Of a stretch of DNA of 64,000 nucleotides, positions 44,710 to 55,489 are shown in pieces. The stretch spans positions 806,001-870,000 of the forward strand of contig CBDIQW010000001.1 in NCBI GenBank assembly GCA_965283955.1. The letters are read 5' to 3'. This stretch comes from Emticicia sp965283955. Its GTDB lineage: Bacteria; Bacteroidota; Bacteroidia; Cytophagales; Spirosomataceae. Position 1 is the stretch's first letter. Each line of letters starts with the position of its first letter. Under the pieces are notes generated by a model. That model was not told the origin of the DNA. It saw only the letters and a program-made list of their open reading frames with translations, and searched no databases. A program made the translations under genes and the position numbers.

Positions 44710-46237
44710 ATGAAACAAATGAACATAACAATCGAACAAATAACAGCCCTTGCACCAATTCCAGAAGATTTGCATGACGCATTTCTAAGAGTTGCAAAAG
44801 GCTTAACCGAGCGAGCCGAATATCCAGCCGAAAAGGTGTTGACCTTATTCGCTCAAATGCTCGAAAATCCCAAAAAATTTGCTTATTCAAAAGAATAAAG
44901 TAACCAATTTAGCCAAGAAAATATATGATTTGTAAGTAGAGACAGGGCATGCCCTGTCTCTAACCGACGAAGGTCGTGCCTATATTCCAAAAGAAGAATT
45001 TATGCAAATAGATGAAAAGCCAAAGGCTTTGCCAACCGAATTTAATCTACGAGATGAAAATGTAGCCTATACTATTTACGGCGAAAGTTTCATCGAGCAA
45101 GGAGCTTTAAATCAAATGAATACGGCTGTCAGTTTACCTATTTCAGTCGCAGGAGCATTAATGCCTGATGCTCATCAAGGTTATGGTTTGCCAATCGGTG
45201 GAGTTTTAGCTACCGAAGCCAACAAAATCATTCCGTACGCAGTCGGGGTTGATATTGCTTGCCGTATGTGCTTATCAATTTTTGATGTTTCGGCTGATAT
45301 TTTTAAGCGTGAGCCTCATCTTTTGAAACGTACGTTACTTGAAAATACCAAATTTGGTATGGGTGGCGAAACTGCTCATAAATTTGATGAATCGGTAATG
45401 GATAAACCCGAATGGACAGCAACAAAGATTATCCGTGATTTGAAAGACAAAGCCTATCGCCAACTCGGCACATCGGGTACGGGCAACCACTTCGTAGAGT
45501 GGGGATTGTTAGAAATTTCCGAACAAGATGATTTACTCAACTTGCCAGTTGGTACGTACTTGGCCTTACTTTCACACTCTGGTTCTCGTGGCTTTGGTGG
45601 AACAATTGCTGGACATTATTCAAAAATTGCGATGCAAAAAACTGTTTTACCAAAACAAGCAGCACATTTGGCATGGCTCGATTTAAACACCGAAGAAGGT
45701 CAAGAATACTGGATAGCCATGAATTTGGCAGGCGATTACGCCTCGGCCAATCACCACGAAATTCATGCAAAAATCGCCAAAGCAATTTCCGAAAAACCAT
45801 TAATGATGGTCGAAAACCACCATAATTTTGCATGGAAAGAGCAGTTTAATGGAAAAGACGTTTTGGTTCACCGAAAAGGTGCAACGCCTGCGGGAATCAA
45901 CGATTTGGGAATCATCCCAGGCTCAATGACAGCCCCAGGGTTTGTGGTGCGAGGTTTAGGAAATACTAACTCTATCAATTCAGCATCGCACGGAGCAGGA
46001 CGTTTAATGAGTCGAACAGCAGCTTTTAACTCGGTCACCAAAAATTCGATGACCAAGATTTTGAATGAGCATGGCATCGAACTCATCGGAGGAGATTTAG
46101 ACGAAGCTCCAATGGTTTATAAAGACATAAATGATATAATTGCCGCTCAAACTGATTTAGTGAAAGTTTTGGCGAAATTCACTCCAAAAATTGTCCGAAT
46201 GGCTGATGCTAATCGGAAGGAAGGTAGAGAAGATTAA
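44710..46237 (+). CDS. rtcB: RNA ligase RtcB, reading frame interrupted near codon 75 by a REP palindrome
   Basis: RtcB joins RNA ends with 3'-phosphate (or 2',3'-cyclic phosphate) and 5'-OH using GTP and Mn. From ATG 45002 the catalytic part is intact, about the size of E. coli RtcB: DAHQGYGLPIGGVLA, GVDIACRMC, GTGNHFVEWG, SHSGSRGFG, ENHHNFAW and HRKGATPAG (site of guanylylation). An N-terminal extension begins at 44710 (MNITIEQITALAPIPEDL) and continues, after a one-base shift near 44890, as KVTNLAKKIYDL. It is then cut by a 30-base insert (44933-44962) whose first codon is TAA, and resumes in the same frame as TDEGRAYIPKEEF. The extension may be translated separately with re-initiation at 45002. 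Slipin precedes it. Confidence 0.9.
44936..44963. repeat. REP-type palindrome, variant B, inside the rtcB gene
   Basis: GTAGAGACAGGGCA and TGCCCTGTCTCTAA (last base differs from the perfect palindrome). With the two preceding bases it accounts for an insert of 30 bases, a multiple of three. Confidence 0.88.
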
Positions 46238-46240
46238 AGA

Positions 46241-46269
46241 AAAGCTGGGTGATACTAACCCAGCTTTTT
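46241..46269 (+). terminator. Intrinsic terminator after rtcB
   Basis: AAAGCTGGGT and ACCCAGCTTT arms with a T tail. Confidence 0.85.
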
Positions 46270-46302
46270 GACTTAACTATAACTATATTGCTTTCTAAAT
46301 AT

Positions 46303-48625
46303 TTACTGTTTTACAATCATAATCGGAACACATATTTTCGGAGGGCAAACCGAACAGTTTACTGGTGGTGAAACTGTTGTTGTGAGTTCACAACCATTGA
46401 CATCCAAAATTCTAATTGACTTAGAACCACTGTTTATCAAGCCTGCTAAAATAGGCGAACTTGGTACGTTATAATTATAAGTTACACCTGTCGAAACATT
46501 GTTTACAAACACAGTATACGTAGTCCCGCTTCCACCAGATGGGTTTAAAACAATCGTAAATGTATCATCGGCCGAAGTGCTTGGTGTTCCTGCGTTATTA
46601 CAAATCGTAATCGCATTTGCCGACATTGGTGCTGGTTTGATTGTCACCGTTACGGTATCTCTATTTACACACCCTGCGGCACTCGTGGCCGAAACAATAT
46701 ACTGAGTGGTAAATGTTGGATTTACCGTTATCGAGGCTGTTGTTGCTCCTGTACTCCATAATAAAGCCCCTGTTCCTGTTGCTGTTAAGGTAGTGGACGA
46801 TGCTCCACAAATCGCCACATCAGCTCCAGCATTAATTGTAGGTAAAGGATTAACATTTACAATTACTGGGCAGCAATTTCCCGAAATACAACCAGAAGTG
46901 GAAGTAAAATTGACCGAATAGCTTCCTGTTTCTGTCACTGTAAGTGTAGCATTTGTTGCTCCCAAAATCAGTATGTTATCTTTATACCACTGATAACTTG
47001 GTGCTGTTCCTGGGGCTGTCAAAGTAAGCATTTGACCTTGGCAAATCTGTATTGGTACCGAAACACAAGCACTTGCTATATCGTCTTCAGTAGTTAAACC
47101 ATTGTTATAAGGAGAATCTGTATCTGTTTCGTTGGCTGATATAATTTCAGCTATATTGCTTAGTACACCTGTCGAATCAGCCTTGGCAGTAAGCTGTAAT
47201 GATAAAACATTCGTTAATCCACCCAAAGCACTACCAACATTCCAAATGCCAGTTGTAGGATTATAATTTGTTCCTGTAGCCGCCGAATGAGCAACATAAG
47301 TAAAACCCACTGGTAGTAAATCTTTTACTTTTAAACCCGTTGCATTCAGGGTTGTATTGTCTCTTGTAGCCGTAACCAAAAAGTCACATTTGCACCTTGT
47401 ATTGGCGTAGCATTATCTACTGCCTTCGTGAGCGAAATATCAATTAAGTTATTATCACAGGCATCAGGCACACCATCTCCATCAGCATCTAAGAGGTCAT
47501 TCCCAGAGCATTTGTCCATACAATCAGGTACACCATCGCCGTCTCCATCTAATTTTACAAAGGCATAATATACATCATAAGCTGCAGCTAAACCTACAGA
47601 AACTAATCCTTGAACAACAATTCTTATTCTATTAAATGGTTTTGTTGATTTAAATCCGACTTGATAAATAGGTGAAGCTCCACCAACTGCCACCGCCGAA
47701 GAAGAGAATTTCCAGATACACTTTCCTGAAAAGTTGAACCGTTATAGGTTTCTATGGCAATACCTCCGAGTAAATTTAGTCCCAGAATTCCTGCATCATC
47801 AGATATAATAAAGCCTGCAAAAGTTCCTACTGGATAGGTCGTAGAGGCCTCTACCTGAAGATAGCGAGAGCAGTTAACTCCAAGTAAGGGTACAGTGATG
47901 GTAGCAGCCAAAGTGGTATCACCAGTTACATTATTAGCATTAGTAATTCCTCCTCCCACACACACACCTCCTGATCCAGTCGTTATTGGATTTGTAATAA
48001 CTCTCGAACCTGTCAGAGATAAAACACAATCTTTTGCACAGTTTGCAGGACCTTCAAAAGCACCATAGATACGAATTGATGTCAATGCACTAACTGTACC
48101 AGTCGAAACCAAACGCACTTCATCAAAATCCTCTGTAGTTAAAAAACTAAGTATTTGTTTTCCACCAGAGCTACCCTGAAGCACAGATAAAGATAAAAGT
48201 GAACCTCCTCCACTAAACAACCCAGTTTCTTTTAGTAATCCATTTCGATAAGTTTCTACTTTAAGATTTCCCAAAATATTGGCATTGAGTAGCCCTCCCT
48301 CAGGCCCAATTATAAAACCTGCTTCATTCCCAGCAGGATAATATTGAAGCGAATCTTTTATGATAATAATAGGCGTATTGTTTACTAAGCTAACAGGTAA
48401 TATTGCTACCGCAAAATTACTTTGGTCGCCATCAATTATGTTGGAAGCATTGGCTGTTCCACATAACAAACATACTCCTCCGCCCGAGACGCTACCTATG
48501 TAAGCACCACGCCCAGCGATTGGGTCCATGCAAATTCTGTTATTTTCAATAGTTTGTTGGGAAAAACCTTGAAAACAACTGACTAATAAAATTAGTTGAA
48601 ATTTTAGAGTGAGTCCTTTTTTCAT
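46303..48625 (-). CDS. Large secreted protein with thrombospondin-type calcium repeats and Ig-like/DUF11 regions, two frameshifts
   Basis: Three frames join at one-base losses near 47690 and 47370. It starts MKKGLTLKFQLILLVSCFQGFSQ, a signal peptide. It carries two related domains of about 140 residues, each with GGVCLLCG or GGVCVGGG and AGFII motifs. Calcium-type repeats follow (DGDGDGVPDCMDKC, DADGDGVPDACDNN), then a DUF11-like repeat (LNATGLKVKDLLPVGFTYV) and Ig-like regions (GTAPSYQWYKDN). It ends in MIVKQ without a clear type IX sorting domain. It is probably a surface or adhesion protein of about 775 residues. Confidence 0.82.
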
Positions 48626-48894
48626 TTTGATAAGTTTTTATGGTGATAAAAAAATTATCGAAAAAAGGTATGTGTCAGATAAATAAATTCAACAATTTGG
48701 ATTATTATTTGGAAAGCACTATAAGTCTATGTTTTGTTGTTTTCTAATGACTAATCAGTGCTAAAAAACATTGGTTTAAAGTGAATAAAATGTTATTTTA
48801 TTTATACGTTTATTATTGAATTTACTATCAAAAACGTAGCAAATTTCGTGCCGTAAAAACAAAAAAAACATAATATCTTTTTTTGATTTTTTTC
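48626..48894. other. AT-rich intergenic stretch
   Basis: Very AT-rich DNA upstream of the large secreted protein; no gene or RNA was seen. It probably holds that gene's promoter, which I could not place with confidence. Confidence 0.6.
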
Positions 48895-48931
48895 AAAAAA
48901 AAACTCTTCTTGCAAAAATACAAAAAGAGTC
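48895..48931 (-). terminator. Terminator of the GMC oxidoreductase gene
   Basis: ACTCTT and AAGAGT arms; read on the minus strand they are followed by a run of eight or more T. Confidence 0.65.
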
Positions 48932-48954
48932 CTTAACCACTCATAATCAACGCC

Positions 48955-50558
48955 TTATTGACCTAATATCATCTCTGCTCCCTTCTCGGCAATCATATAT
49001 ACAGGAGCATTCGTATTACCCGAAACAATGGTTGGCATGACCGAAGCATCAACTACTCTCAAACCTTCGACTCCTTTTACCCTGAGCTGGTCATCTACAA
49101 CCGCCATTTCATCATTTCCCATCTTGCATGTTCCCACGGGATGATACACCGTTTCGAGTTGTTTTTTAAGGTGTAACATAATCGCATCGTCCGAACTCAT
49201 ATCGGGGGTGTAATTTGTTTTTTCCGATATACATCAAAAGCCGAAGCTTGCAATACTTCAATGGCCTTTTTAGCAGCTTTCAAAAGTGTCATTTGGTCTT
49301 GCTCGACTTCTAAAAAATTAGGTTGAATAATCGGAGCATCCATTGCATTATTACTTCCAAGAGTCACGTAACCTCTACTTTCTGGACGTAAGAGAGTTGG
49401 CAAGATCGTAAATCCATCATTATGAGGAAAGGTATTCATATCATAAAAATCATAATCGTAACCTTCGCCGACTTGCAATGAGGCAAAATGAAATTGATAA
49501 TTTACTCGGTCGGGGCTATCATCGGTCATCCAAAATGCAGCAGATTCAAGTGGGCTAATCGTAAAAATACCTTTCTTGGTAAATATATATTTCATCAATC
49601 CCTTCAGTTGATTGAAAGTCTTTAAATGGTGATTTTGCCCAAACTCTTGATTAGATAAACAACTTACGCCCGAAAACAGATGATCTTGCAGATTTTTGCC
49701 CACACCCGAAAGGTTTTTCTTGCATACAATATTATGTTTGCTCAACTCATCGGCATCACCCACACCCGAAAGCATCAATATTTGTGGCGAGGCAAACGAA
49801 CCCGCCGATAAAATCACTTCTTTATTGGCAAAAGCTTTATCAGTATTATTTTTGCCCGAAAAATACTCCACTCCTACAGCCCTATCATTTTCAATTAAAA
49901 TCTGTTTTACTGGCGAATTTGTCTGAACTGTCAAGTTTTTTCGATGCATGACAGGTTTCAAAAATGCCGCAGCGGCACTGAATCTTTTTGCATTTTTAAT
50001 CGTAAACTGCAAGCGGCTTGCACCTTCTTGGCTTTCACCATTATAGTCATCGTTGCGTTTGATGCCCGACTCATCGCAAGCGGCTATAAAAGCATCCGAA
50101 AATGGTGTATCAAACCTCGTAGCATAAGTTACATTCAGCAAGCCATCTTTCCCATGATAAGCATTTGAAATCTGCTCATTTGCTTCTGACTTCTTGAAAT
50201 ACGGTAAAATATCATCATATCCCCAACCTTTGTTACCCAATTTTGCCCAATCATTATAATCTTCTTTATTTCCACGCACGTAGGCCATTGCGTTGGTCGA
50301 GCTACTTCCGCCCAAAGTTCGGCCACGTGGCAAATATATTCTTCTATTCAATACATATTTTTGAGGTTCTGTACTAAAACCCCAATCGACTTCTGATTTA
50401 AATAGTTTGGCATATCCTGCTGGTATATGAATTTCCATTTTTTTGTCTGGTCCACCAGCTTCCAATAACAAAACCTTATTGTTGGGGTTTTCAGAGAGCC
50501 GATTAGCCAAGACACAGCCTGCTGAACCAGCTCCTATAATAATGAAGTCGTAACGCAT
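48955..50558 (-). CDS. GMC-family FAD oxidoreductase (choline-dehydrogenase-like), one frameshift
   Basis: FAD-binding GAGSAGCVLANRLSE at the start, RGRTLGGSSSTNAMAYVRG (GMC signature 1), SAGSFASPQILMLSGVG (signature 2), and C-terminal YHPVGTCKMG with the catalytic His and NTNAPVYMIAEKGAEMI. A C lost from CCCCCC near 49203 splits the last 80 residues off; restoring it gives ITPPPDMSSDDAIM. The substrate is an alcohol such as choline or a similar primary alcohol. The gene stands alone; no betaine-aldehyde dehydrogenase is nearby. Confidence 0.93.
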
Positions 50559-50595
50559 AGTTTATAGTTTGTTTTAGGTTGAAATAAATGTAATT

Positions 50596-50675
50596 TTGAA
50601 TGAGTGAATGCCTCAATGATAGAATTTGTAAAATTATAACATTCACTCATTCTATCATTCGCTCATTCAATCATT
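50596..50675. repeat. Inverted repeat of the CACTCATTCTATCA type
   Basis: TTGAATGAGTGAATG at 50596 is complementary to CATTCACTCATT at 50640. The right arm continues CTATCATTCGCTCATTCA and matches the repeat at 28469. It lies between the GMC and pdxH genes. Confidence 0.7.
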
Positions 50676-50679
50676 AAAT

Positions 50680-51324
50680 TTACGGTGAAAGTCTTTCAAT
50701 TTTCCATTCGTCACCAACTTTCGTAAACAAAATTCGGTCGTGTAAACGATTCGGGCGACCTTGCCAAAATTCTATTCTCTCGGGTTTCACACAATACCCC
50801 CCCCAATGAGCGGGTCTTGGAATTACTTCGAGGTCCTTAAACTCATTTTCTAATTCGCTCAATCGTTGTTCGATAACCTCTCTTCCCGCAATTACCGAAC
50901 TTTGCTTCGATACCCAAGCTCCAATCTGACTACCCCGTGGACGTGAATGAAAATATTCATCCGATTCAACTCCACTCACTTTTTCGATGCTTCCTTCAAT
51001 ACGCACCTGACGCTCCAAATCACCCCAAAAAAATGTCAACGACGCAAAAGGCGATTCGGCCACTTCATTACCTTTATTACTTTTATAATTTGTATAGAAA
51101 GTAAAGCCGTTTTCGTCGAAACCTTTCAATAAAACAATCCTTCCATGAGCCCTTCCACCTGAAACCGTCGATAGTGTCATGGCATTGGGTTCTAAAATTT
51201 GGGCATTCAAAGCCTCCGAAAACCACTTCCCAAATTGTTTAATCGGGTTCTCTAAAACATTTTCCTCTAACAGTTCGTTTCGAGTATATGATTGCCTAAG
51301 AGCAGCTACATCTGTTTTATTCAT
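50680..51324 (-). CDS. pdxH: Pyridoxamine 5'-phosphate oxidase
   Basis: 214 residues. LRQSYTRNELLEENVLENP, NAMTLSTVSGGRAHGRIVLLKG, FYTNYKSNKGNE, SRPRGSQIGAWVSKQSS and IEFWQGRPNRLHDR match PdxH throughout, including FMN and PLP contact residues. It makes pyridoxal 5'-phosphate from the pyridoxine or pyridoxamine phosphate forms. Confidence 0.97.
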   Translation of the reverse strand: MNKTDVAALRQSYTRNELLEENVLENPIKQFGKWFSEALNAQILEPNAMTLSTVSGGRAHGRIVLLKGFDENGFTFYTNYKSNKGNEVAESPFASLTFFWGDLERQVRIEGSIEKVSGVESDEYFHSRPRGSQIGAWVSKQSSVIAGREVIEQRLSELENEFKDLEVIPRPAHWGGYCVKPERIEFWQGRPNRLHDRILFTKVGDEWKIERLSP

Positions 51325-51459
51325 TAGTTTGCAACGTTTTTAAGTTTTTTTTCGTATATAACATATATATAAGGAATGAAGTTTGTAAAAGCTACGGTAA
51401 TTCCTTTATAAATTTATTACATTTGCAAATCTAATGAGAACTTTTTAGAACATTAAAAA

Positions 51460-53692
51460 ATGACCAATAAAGAATTGGATTTGACAGAAAATGCCACGGA
51501 TGCTACTGCCAACGAAGAAACTACTTCAGCAGCAGTAGAAAATTCTACAGAAAATGTAGATAGTAAAACCATTGAGGAAACAGCCAAAGATAATATGAAC
51601 GAGCAAAAAGACACAATCGAAAACGCAACCGAAAATGCGGTTGAAGAAGCAGTAAACACCGTTGAGAATACAACAACAGAGACAATTGATACACTTACAG
51701 AAGTGGCAAGCGAATCTATTGCAGAGGTAGAAAGTGTGGCGTCAGAACTAACGGAAGCAGTAAAAAGTACCATTGAAGAAACTACAGTAGCCGAAGCACC
51801 TGCTCCAGTAGAAGAGCCAGCAGCAGTTGCTCATAGCGAAGATATAATTGCTTCGATTGAGCCCTTGGCCGATGAAGTAGAATTGGCCATTGAGCCAATC
51901 GAAGAGGTTGCTCCTCAAGAAGATGTTGATTACAGTAGCTTCACAAAAAAGATTTTGTTGACCTCGGAGAAAAGCTTTTGGCTTCAATCAAGGCAGAAGG
52001 CGTAAGCGTATCAGATGTGAAAAATGCGGATGTGGTGATGCGTGAAATTAAGCCAATTTTTGATGACTTAAAAGCCCGTGAAAAAGCCGAGGCTTTGAAA
52101 AAATATATTACTGACAATGGCAATAACGAAGGCTTTGAATACAAAAACGATAACTTCGTAGTTCGTTTCGAGTCGTTAAATGCACAAATCAGAGACGCTA
52201 AAAACTCATTCTTCCAAAAAATCGAAAGGTTAAAAGAAGATTATTTTGAGCGTAAAACTCAATTATTACAACGCCTCCGTGAAGTTGTTGATGAAGAAGA
52301 AAAAGGCGGTACAAAAAGCAACTGGCAAGAATTTAAGAAGATTCAAGAAGATTGGAAAAATGCAGGAAATGTAAATTCTCCGCACAACACCACACTTTGG
52401 TCAGCTTATAATGCTTTGGTTGATAGATATTTCAGTATTCGCCATATTCAAAACGAACTCAAAGACCTCGACCGTAAGAAAAACTTCACGGCTAAAGCTG
52501 ACATCGTTGTAAAAATTGAAGCAATTGCCCAAGGAATCGAAGAAGGTGGTTTGAGTAATACAACTCTACGCCAAGCAAACGATTTGTTGGAAGAATACAA
52601 ACACATAGGTCCAGCGGCTCGCGAAGCTCAAGATGAACTTTGGAAGCGTTTGAAAGCAGCCTTTGATATTATTCACAACAAACGTCGCGAGCAATCAGCC
52701 CAAACCAATCAACTACAAGAAGAAATCTACGCAGCGAAACTTCGTTTAGTAGAAAATCTTAAACCATACATCGAGTTCAACACCGATAGCATCAACGAAT
52801 GGAATGCCAAAACTAAAGAGGTAATGGCTATTCAAGACCAATGGAATGCTATTAAAGGTGCAATGCCAAAAGAAAAAGGCAAAGACATCAGCCGTGATTT
52901 CTGGGGTTTATTGAAAACTTTCTTCCGTAATAAAGGGGATTTCTTTGCAAAATTAGAAGCACAAAGAGAAGAAAACCTCAGAGCGAAAACCGCTCTTTGT
53001 GAACAAGTTGAGACTTTGGTAGCTTCAGAAGATTATTCGGCATCTTTTACCGATAAAGTAGTTGAACTTCAAAAAACTTGGCAAACCATGGAGGGCAGTG
53101 TCCAGAAAAAATGAAAGATAAAATCTACGAGCGATTCAAAAAAGCTTGTGATGAGTTTTTCAACGGAAAACGTGCCAAAGGCAACGCCATTGAATTAGAA
53201 TACGAAGAAAACTTAAAGCAAAAAATTGCTATCTGCGAAGAAATCGAAGCTTTGGCCAAAAGCGGAGATACGCAACTTGGTAAACTTTCTGAGTTCAAAG
53301 CTCAATATAATGCCATCGGTTTTGTGCCTCGCAAAGAAATGCAAAATATCCAACGCCGCTTCGTTGATGCTATCAATTCATTCGTGAAAGGCAGCACAGG
53401 CATCAGCGGTGCAGAAAAAGAGAAAATGGTACTCCAAAACGAAGTTGAGGTTGTAACCAAAGGTGATAAAGGTGGCTCGAAAGAGTTGGATAAGAAAGAA
53501 AACGATATTCGTCGTAAAATGAAAGCCATCGAAGATGACATACATTTATGGCAAAACAATATCGAGTTCTTTGCTCGTTCTAAAAACGCAGCTTCGGTTC
53601 GTGCCGAATACGAAACCAAAATAAAAGGTGCAGAAAAAGAACTGGCCGAATTAAAACAAAAATTAAAAATTATCATCGCCGCTGGCGAATAA
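51460..53692 (+). CDS. DUF349 coiled-coil protein, two frameshifts
   Basis: An acidic, low-complexity N-terminus of about 150 residues (many Glu, Thr, Ala) is followed by several DUF349 repeats, each with a W..I...W or LW..F..A pattern (NWQEFKKIQEDWKNAG, LWSAYNALVDRYFS, DELWKRLKAAFDIIHNKR, FKKACDEFFNGKR). The frame breaks near 51947 (A run) and 53090. The full length is about 745 residues. DUF349 proteins are cytoplasmic and of unknown role in Bacteroidota. Confidence 0.88.
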
Positions 53693-53700
53693 TTCATACA

Positions 53701-53737
53701 AAAAATAGAGGTATCGGCAGGTACCTCTATTTTTTTG
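53701..53737 (+). terminator. Intrinsic terminator after the DUF349 gene
   Basis: AAAATAGAGGTA and TACCTCTATTTT arms plus a T run. Confidence 0.88.
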
Positions 53738-53822
53738 AAAAAAAATTTATTTTTTAAATCACTGACTTCCAAATACTTACCTCAAAGTTGAGCAAAAATC
53801 TTAAAAAAAGTTTATAAAACAC

Positions 53823-53853
53823 TTGCGTAATATTTAATATCACACTAATTTTG
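53823..53853 (+). promoter_or_regulatory. Promoter of the tRNA-Thr genes
   Basis: TTG at 53823-53825 and TAATTTTG at 53846-53853, spacer 20 bases, as at the tRNA-Asp promoter. Confidence 0.75.
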
Positions 53854-53905
53854 CACCACAATAACAGAGAGACGAACACCATTCAAAACTCTTTTATTGT
53901 AAATT

Positions 53906-53978
53906 GCCTCCATAGCTCAGCTGATAGAGCAACTGACTTGTAATCAGTAGGTCGCTGGTTTGATCCCGGCTGGGGGCT
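53906..53978 (+). tRNA. tRNA-Thr (TGT), copy 1
   Basis: 73 bases. Acceptor GCCTCCA/TGGGGGC, anticodon arm ACTGA-CTTGTAA-TCAGT reading TGT, T arm GCTGG-TTTGATC-CCGGC, discriminator T. Confidence 0.96.
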
Positions 53979-53987
53979 CTAAAAAAA

Positions 53988-54058
53988 ATAGAGCAACTGA
54001 CTTGTAATCAGTAGATCGCTGCGGGGTCGCCCGTGCGATTTGATCCCAGCTGGGGGCT
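53988..54058 (+). pseudogene. Partial tRNA-Thr copy with a hairpin inserted at the T loop
   Basis: It matches copy 1 from inside the D arm to the 3' end but lacks the first 18 bases (acceptor 5' strand and D stem). A 17-base insert CGGGGTCGCCCGTGCGA (54022-54038) sits just 5' of the T loop, and the T stem 3' strand is CCAGC rather than CCGGC. ATCGC and GCGAT around CGGG/CCCG would fold as one arm. Confidence 0.75.
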
Positions 54059-54104
54059 CTAAAGTTAACAGAATACTTTTCAAAAATTTTGTATTATATA
54101 GTAA

Positions 54105-54177
54105 GCCTCCATAGCTCAGCTGATAGAGCAACTGACTTGTAATCAGTAGGTCGCTGGTTTGATCCCGGCTGGGGGCT
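54105..54177 (+). tRNA. tRNA-Thr (TGT), copy 2
   Basis: Identical to copy 1 over 73 bases; followed at once by a terminator. Confidence 0.96.
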
Positions 54178-54180
54178 CTA

Positions 54181-54214
54181 AAAAAAGGATTTCAAGAAAT
54201 TGAAATCCTTTTTT
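54181..54214 (+). terminator. Terminator after the tRNA-Thr genes
   Basis: AAAAAAGGATTTCAA and TTGAAATCCTTTTTT arms. Confidence 0.88.
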
Positions 54215-54381
54215 GCTTTTATCCGTTATCTGTTCAATATACTGTAAACTAACACCACGACGTACTGTCATGCTGAAAGCATCTGTTAGCGTCAAATCTG
54301 TTTTAACCAACAGATTCTTGCAGAATGACAAAAAGTTGTACCAATTTAAACTACATTGCATCAAACCAATGCCTTTGAAGC

Positions 54382-55458
54382 ATGAAAAAAAAGCTATTCA
54401 AAATATTCAAGTATTCTTTTTTGGGTTTATTGATGGCGTTGCTACTTTTCATTGCATTTAATCTCGATTCGAGTATTTATGCTTACCGACAAGCCAAAGG
54501 CCAACTAAAAATCATTTTCAATACCCGTCCTGTTAGCGAAGTTCTGGCTGATAAAACGTTTCCTGATTCATTAAAAAATCGCATTCGGTTGATTGAAGAC
54601 ATCAAACGCTTTGCCGTTGATTCGCTGGGACTAAATCCTTCCGAAAACTATACTACTTTCTACGACCAGCACCAAAAGCCCATTTTGTGGGTGATTACGG
54701 CCTGCGAACCTTTTGAATTGAAAGCCCGAAAATGGAATTTCCCGATTGTGGGAACGTTTAGCTACAAAGGCCATTTTGAAAAAGCAATCGCCGACTCAGA
54801 ACTCAACGAACTAAAAAAGCAAGGTTTTGATACCCAACTCAATGAAGTTTCGGCTTGGAGTACGCTTGGCTACTTGAAAGACCCCATTTTAAGCTCAATG
54901 CTTGAAAAATCTGAGGGGCGTTTGGCGGCACTAATAATTCATGAGCTAACGCATGGTACACTTTTTGTAAAAAACAATTTAGAGTTTAATGAAAATCTGG
55001 CAGACTTTGTGGGAGATTACGGAGCGATACGTTTTCTGACAAGTAAATATGGCAAAAACTCCAAAGAATTGGAGCGTTATCAATTCTCGAAAAAGTACAA
55101 TGATGCGTATAGCCAGCACTTATTGAGAGGAGCAAAGAAATTGGATAGCTTGTATAAGAATTTCGATAAACAAATGACGATTCAAGAAAAAAAACGTCAG
55201 AAGATAGAAATGATAAATTCAATAATAAATAAGAGCGATACACTATTGGCAGGAGAATTTCAGAAAAGATTAATTAGTCGCAAGAAATGGACTTTAAACG
55301 ACAATAATTTACCTAATAATGCGTATTTTATTGGGTATCTGACTTATCAGGGCAAACAGAACCAGTTTAAAGATGAATTTGTTAAAGAGTATAAAGGTAA
55401 CTTTAATAATTATTTAACGTATCTAAAGAATAAATATCCAAGTAGCATTGTTTTCTAA
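54382..55458 (+). CDS. Putative zinc aminopeptidase (PF10023-like)
   Basis: 358 residues. A membrane anchor at the N-terminus (FLGLLMALLLFIAFNL) is followed by a zinc site HELTH in LIIHELTHGTLFVKN and EFNENLADFVGDYGA carrying the third ligand. Upstream SAWSTLGYLKDPILSSM is the family-specific block. It is probably periplasm-facing. The reaction is inferred only from the family name. Confidence 0.88.
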   Translation: MKKKLFKIFKYSFLGLLMALLLFIAFNLDSSIYAYRQAKGQLKIIFNTRPVSEVLADKTFPDSLKNRIRLIEDIKRFAVDSLGLNPSENYTTFYDQHQKPILWVITACEPFELKARKWNFPIVGTFSYKGHFEKAIADSELNELKKQGFDTQLNEVSAWSTLGYLKDPILSSMLEKSEGRLAALIIHELTHGTLFVKNNLEFNENLADFVGDYGAIRFLTSKYGKNSKELERYQFSKKYNDAYSQHLLRGAKKLDSLYKNFDKQMTIQEKKRQKIEMINSIINKSDTLLAGEFQKRLISRKKWTLNDNNLPNNAYFIGYLTYQGKQNQFKDEFVKEYKGNFNNYLTYLKNKYPSSIVF

Positions 55459-55489
55459 ATAATAGCCTCATTCACAATTTTAAAACAAA

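Noticed and set aside
44710..44898. Independent small protein gene between slipin and rtcB
   Set aside because: The sequence continues, after a one-base shift and a repeat insert, into the rtcB frame, so it is read as the N-terminal extension of RtcB.
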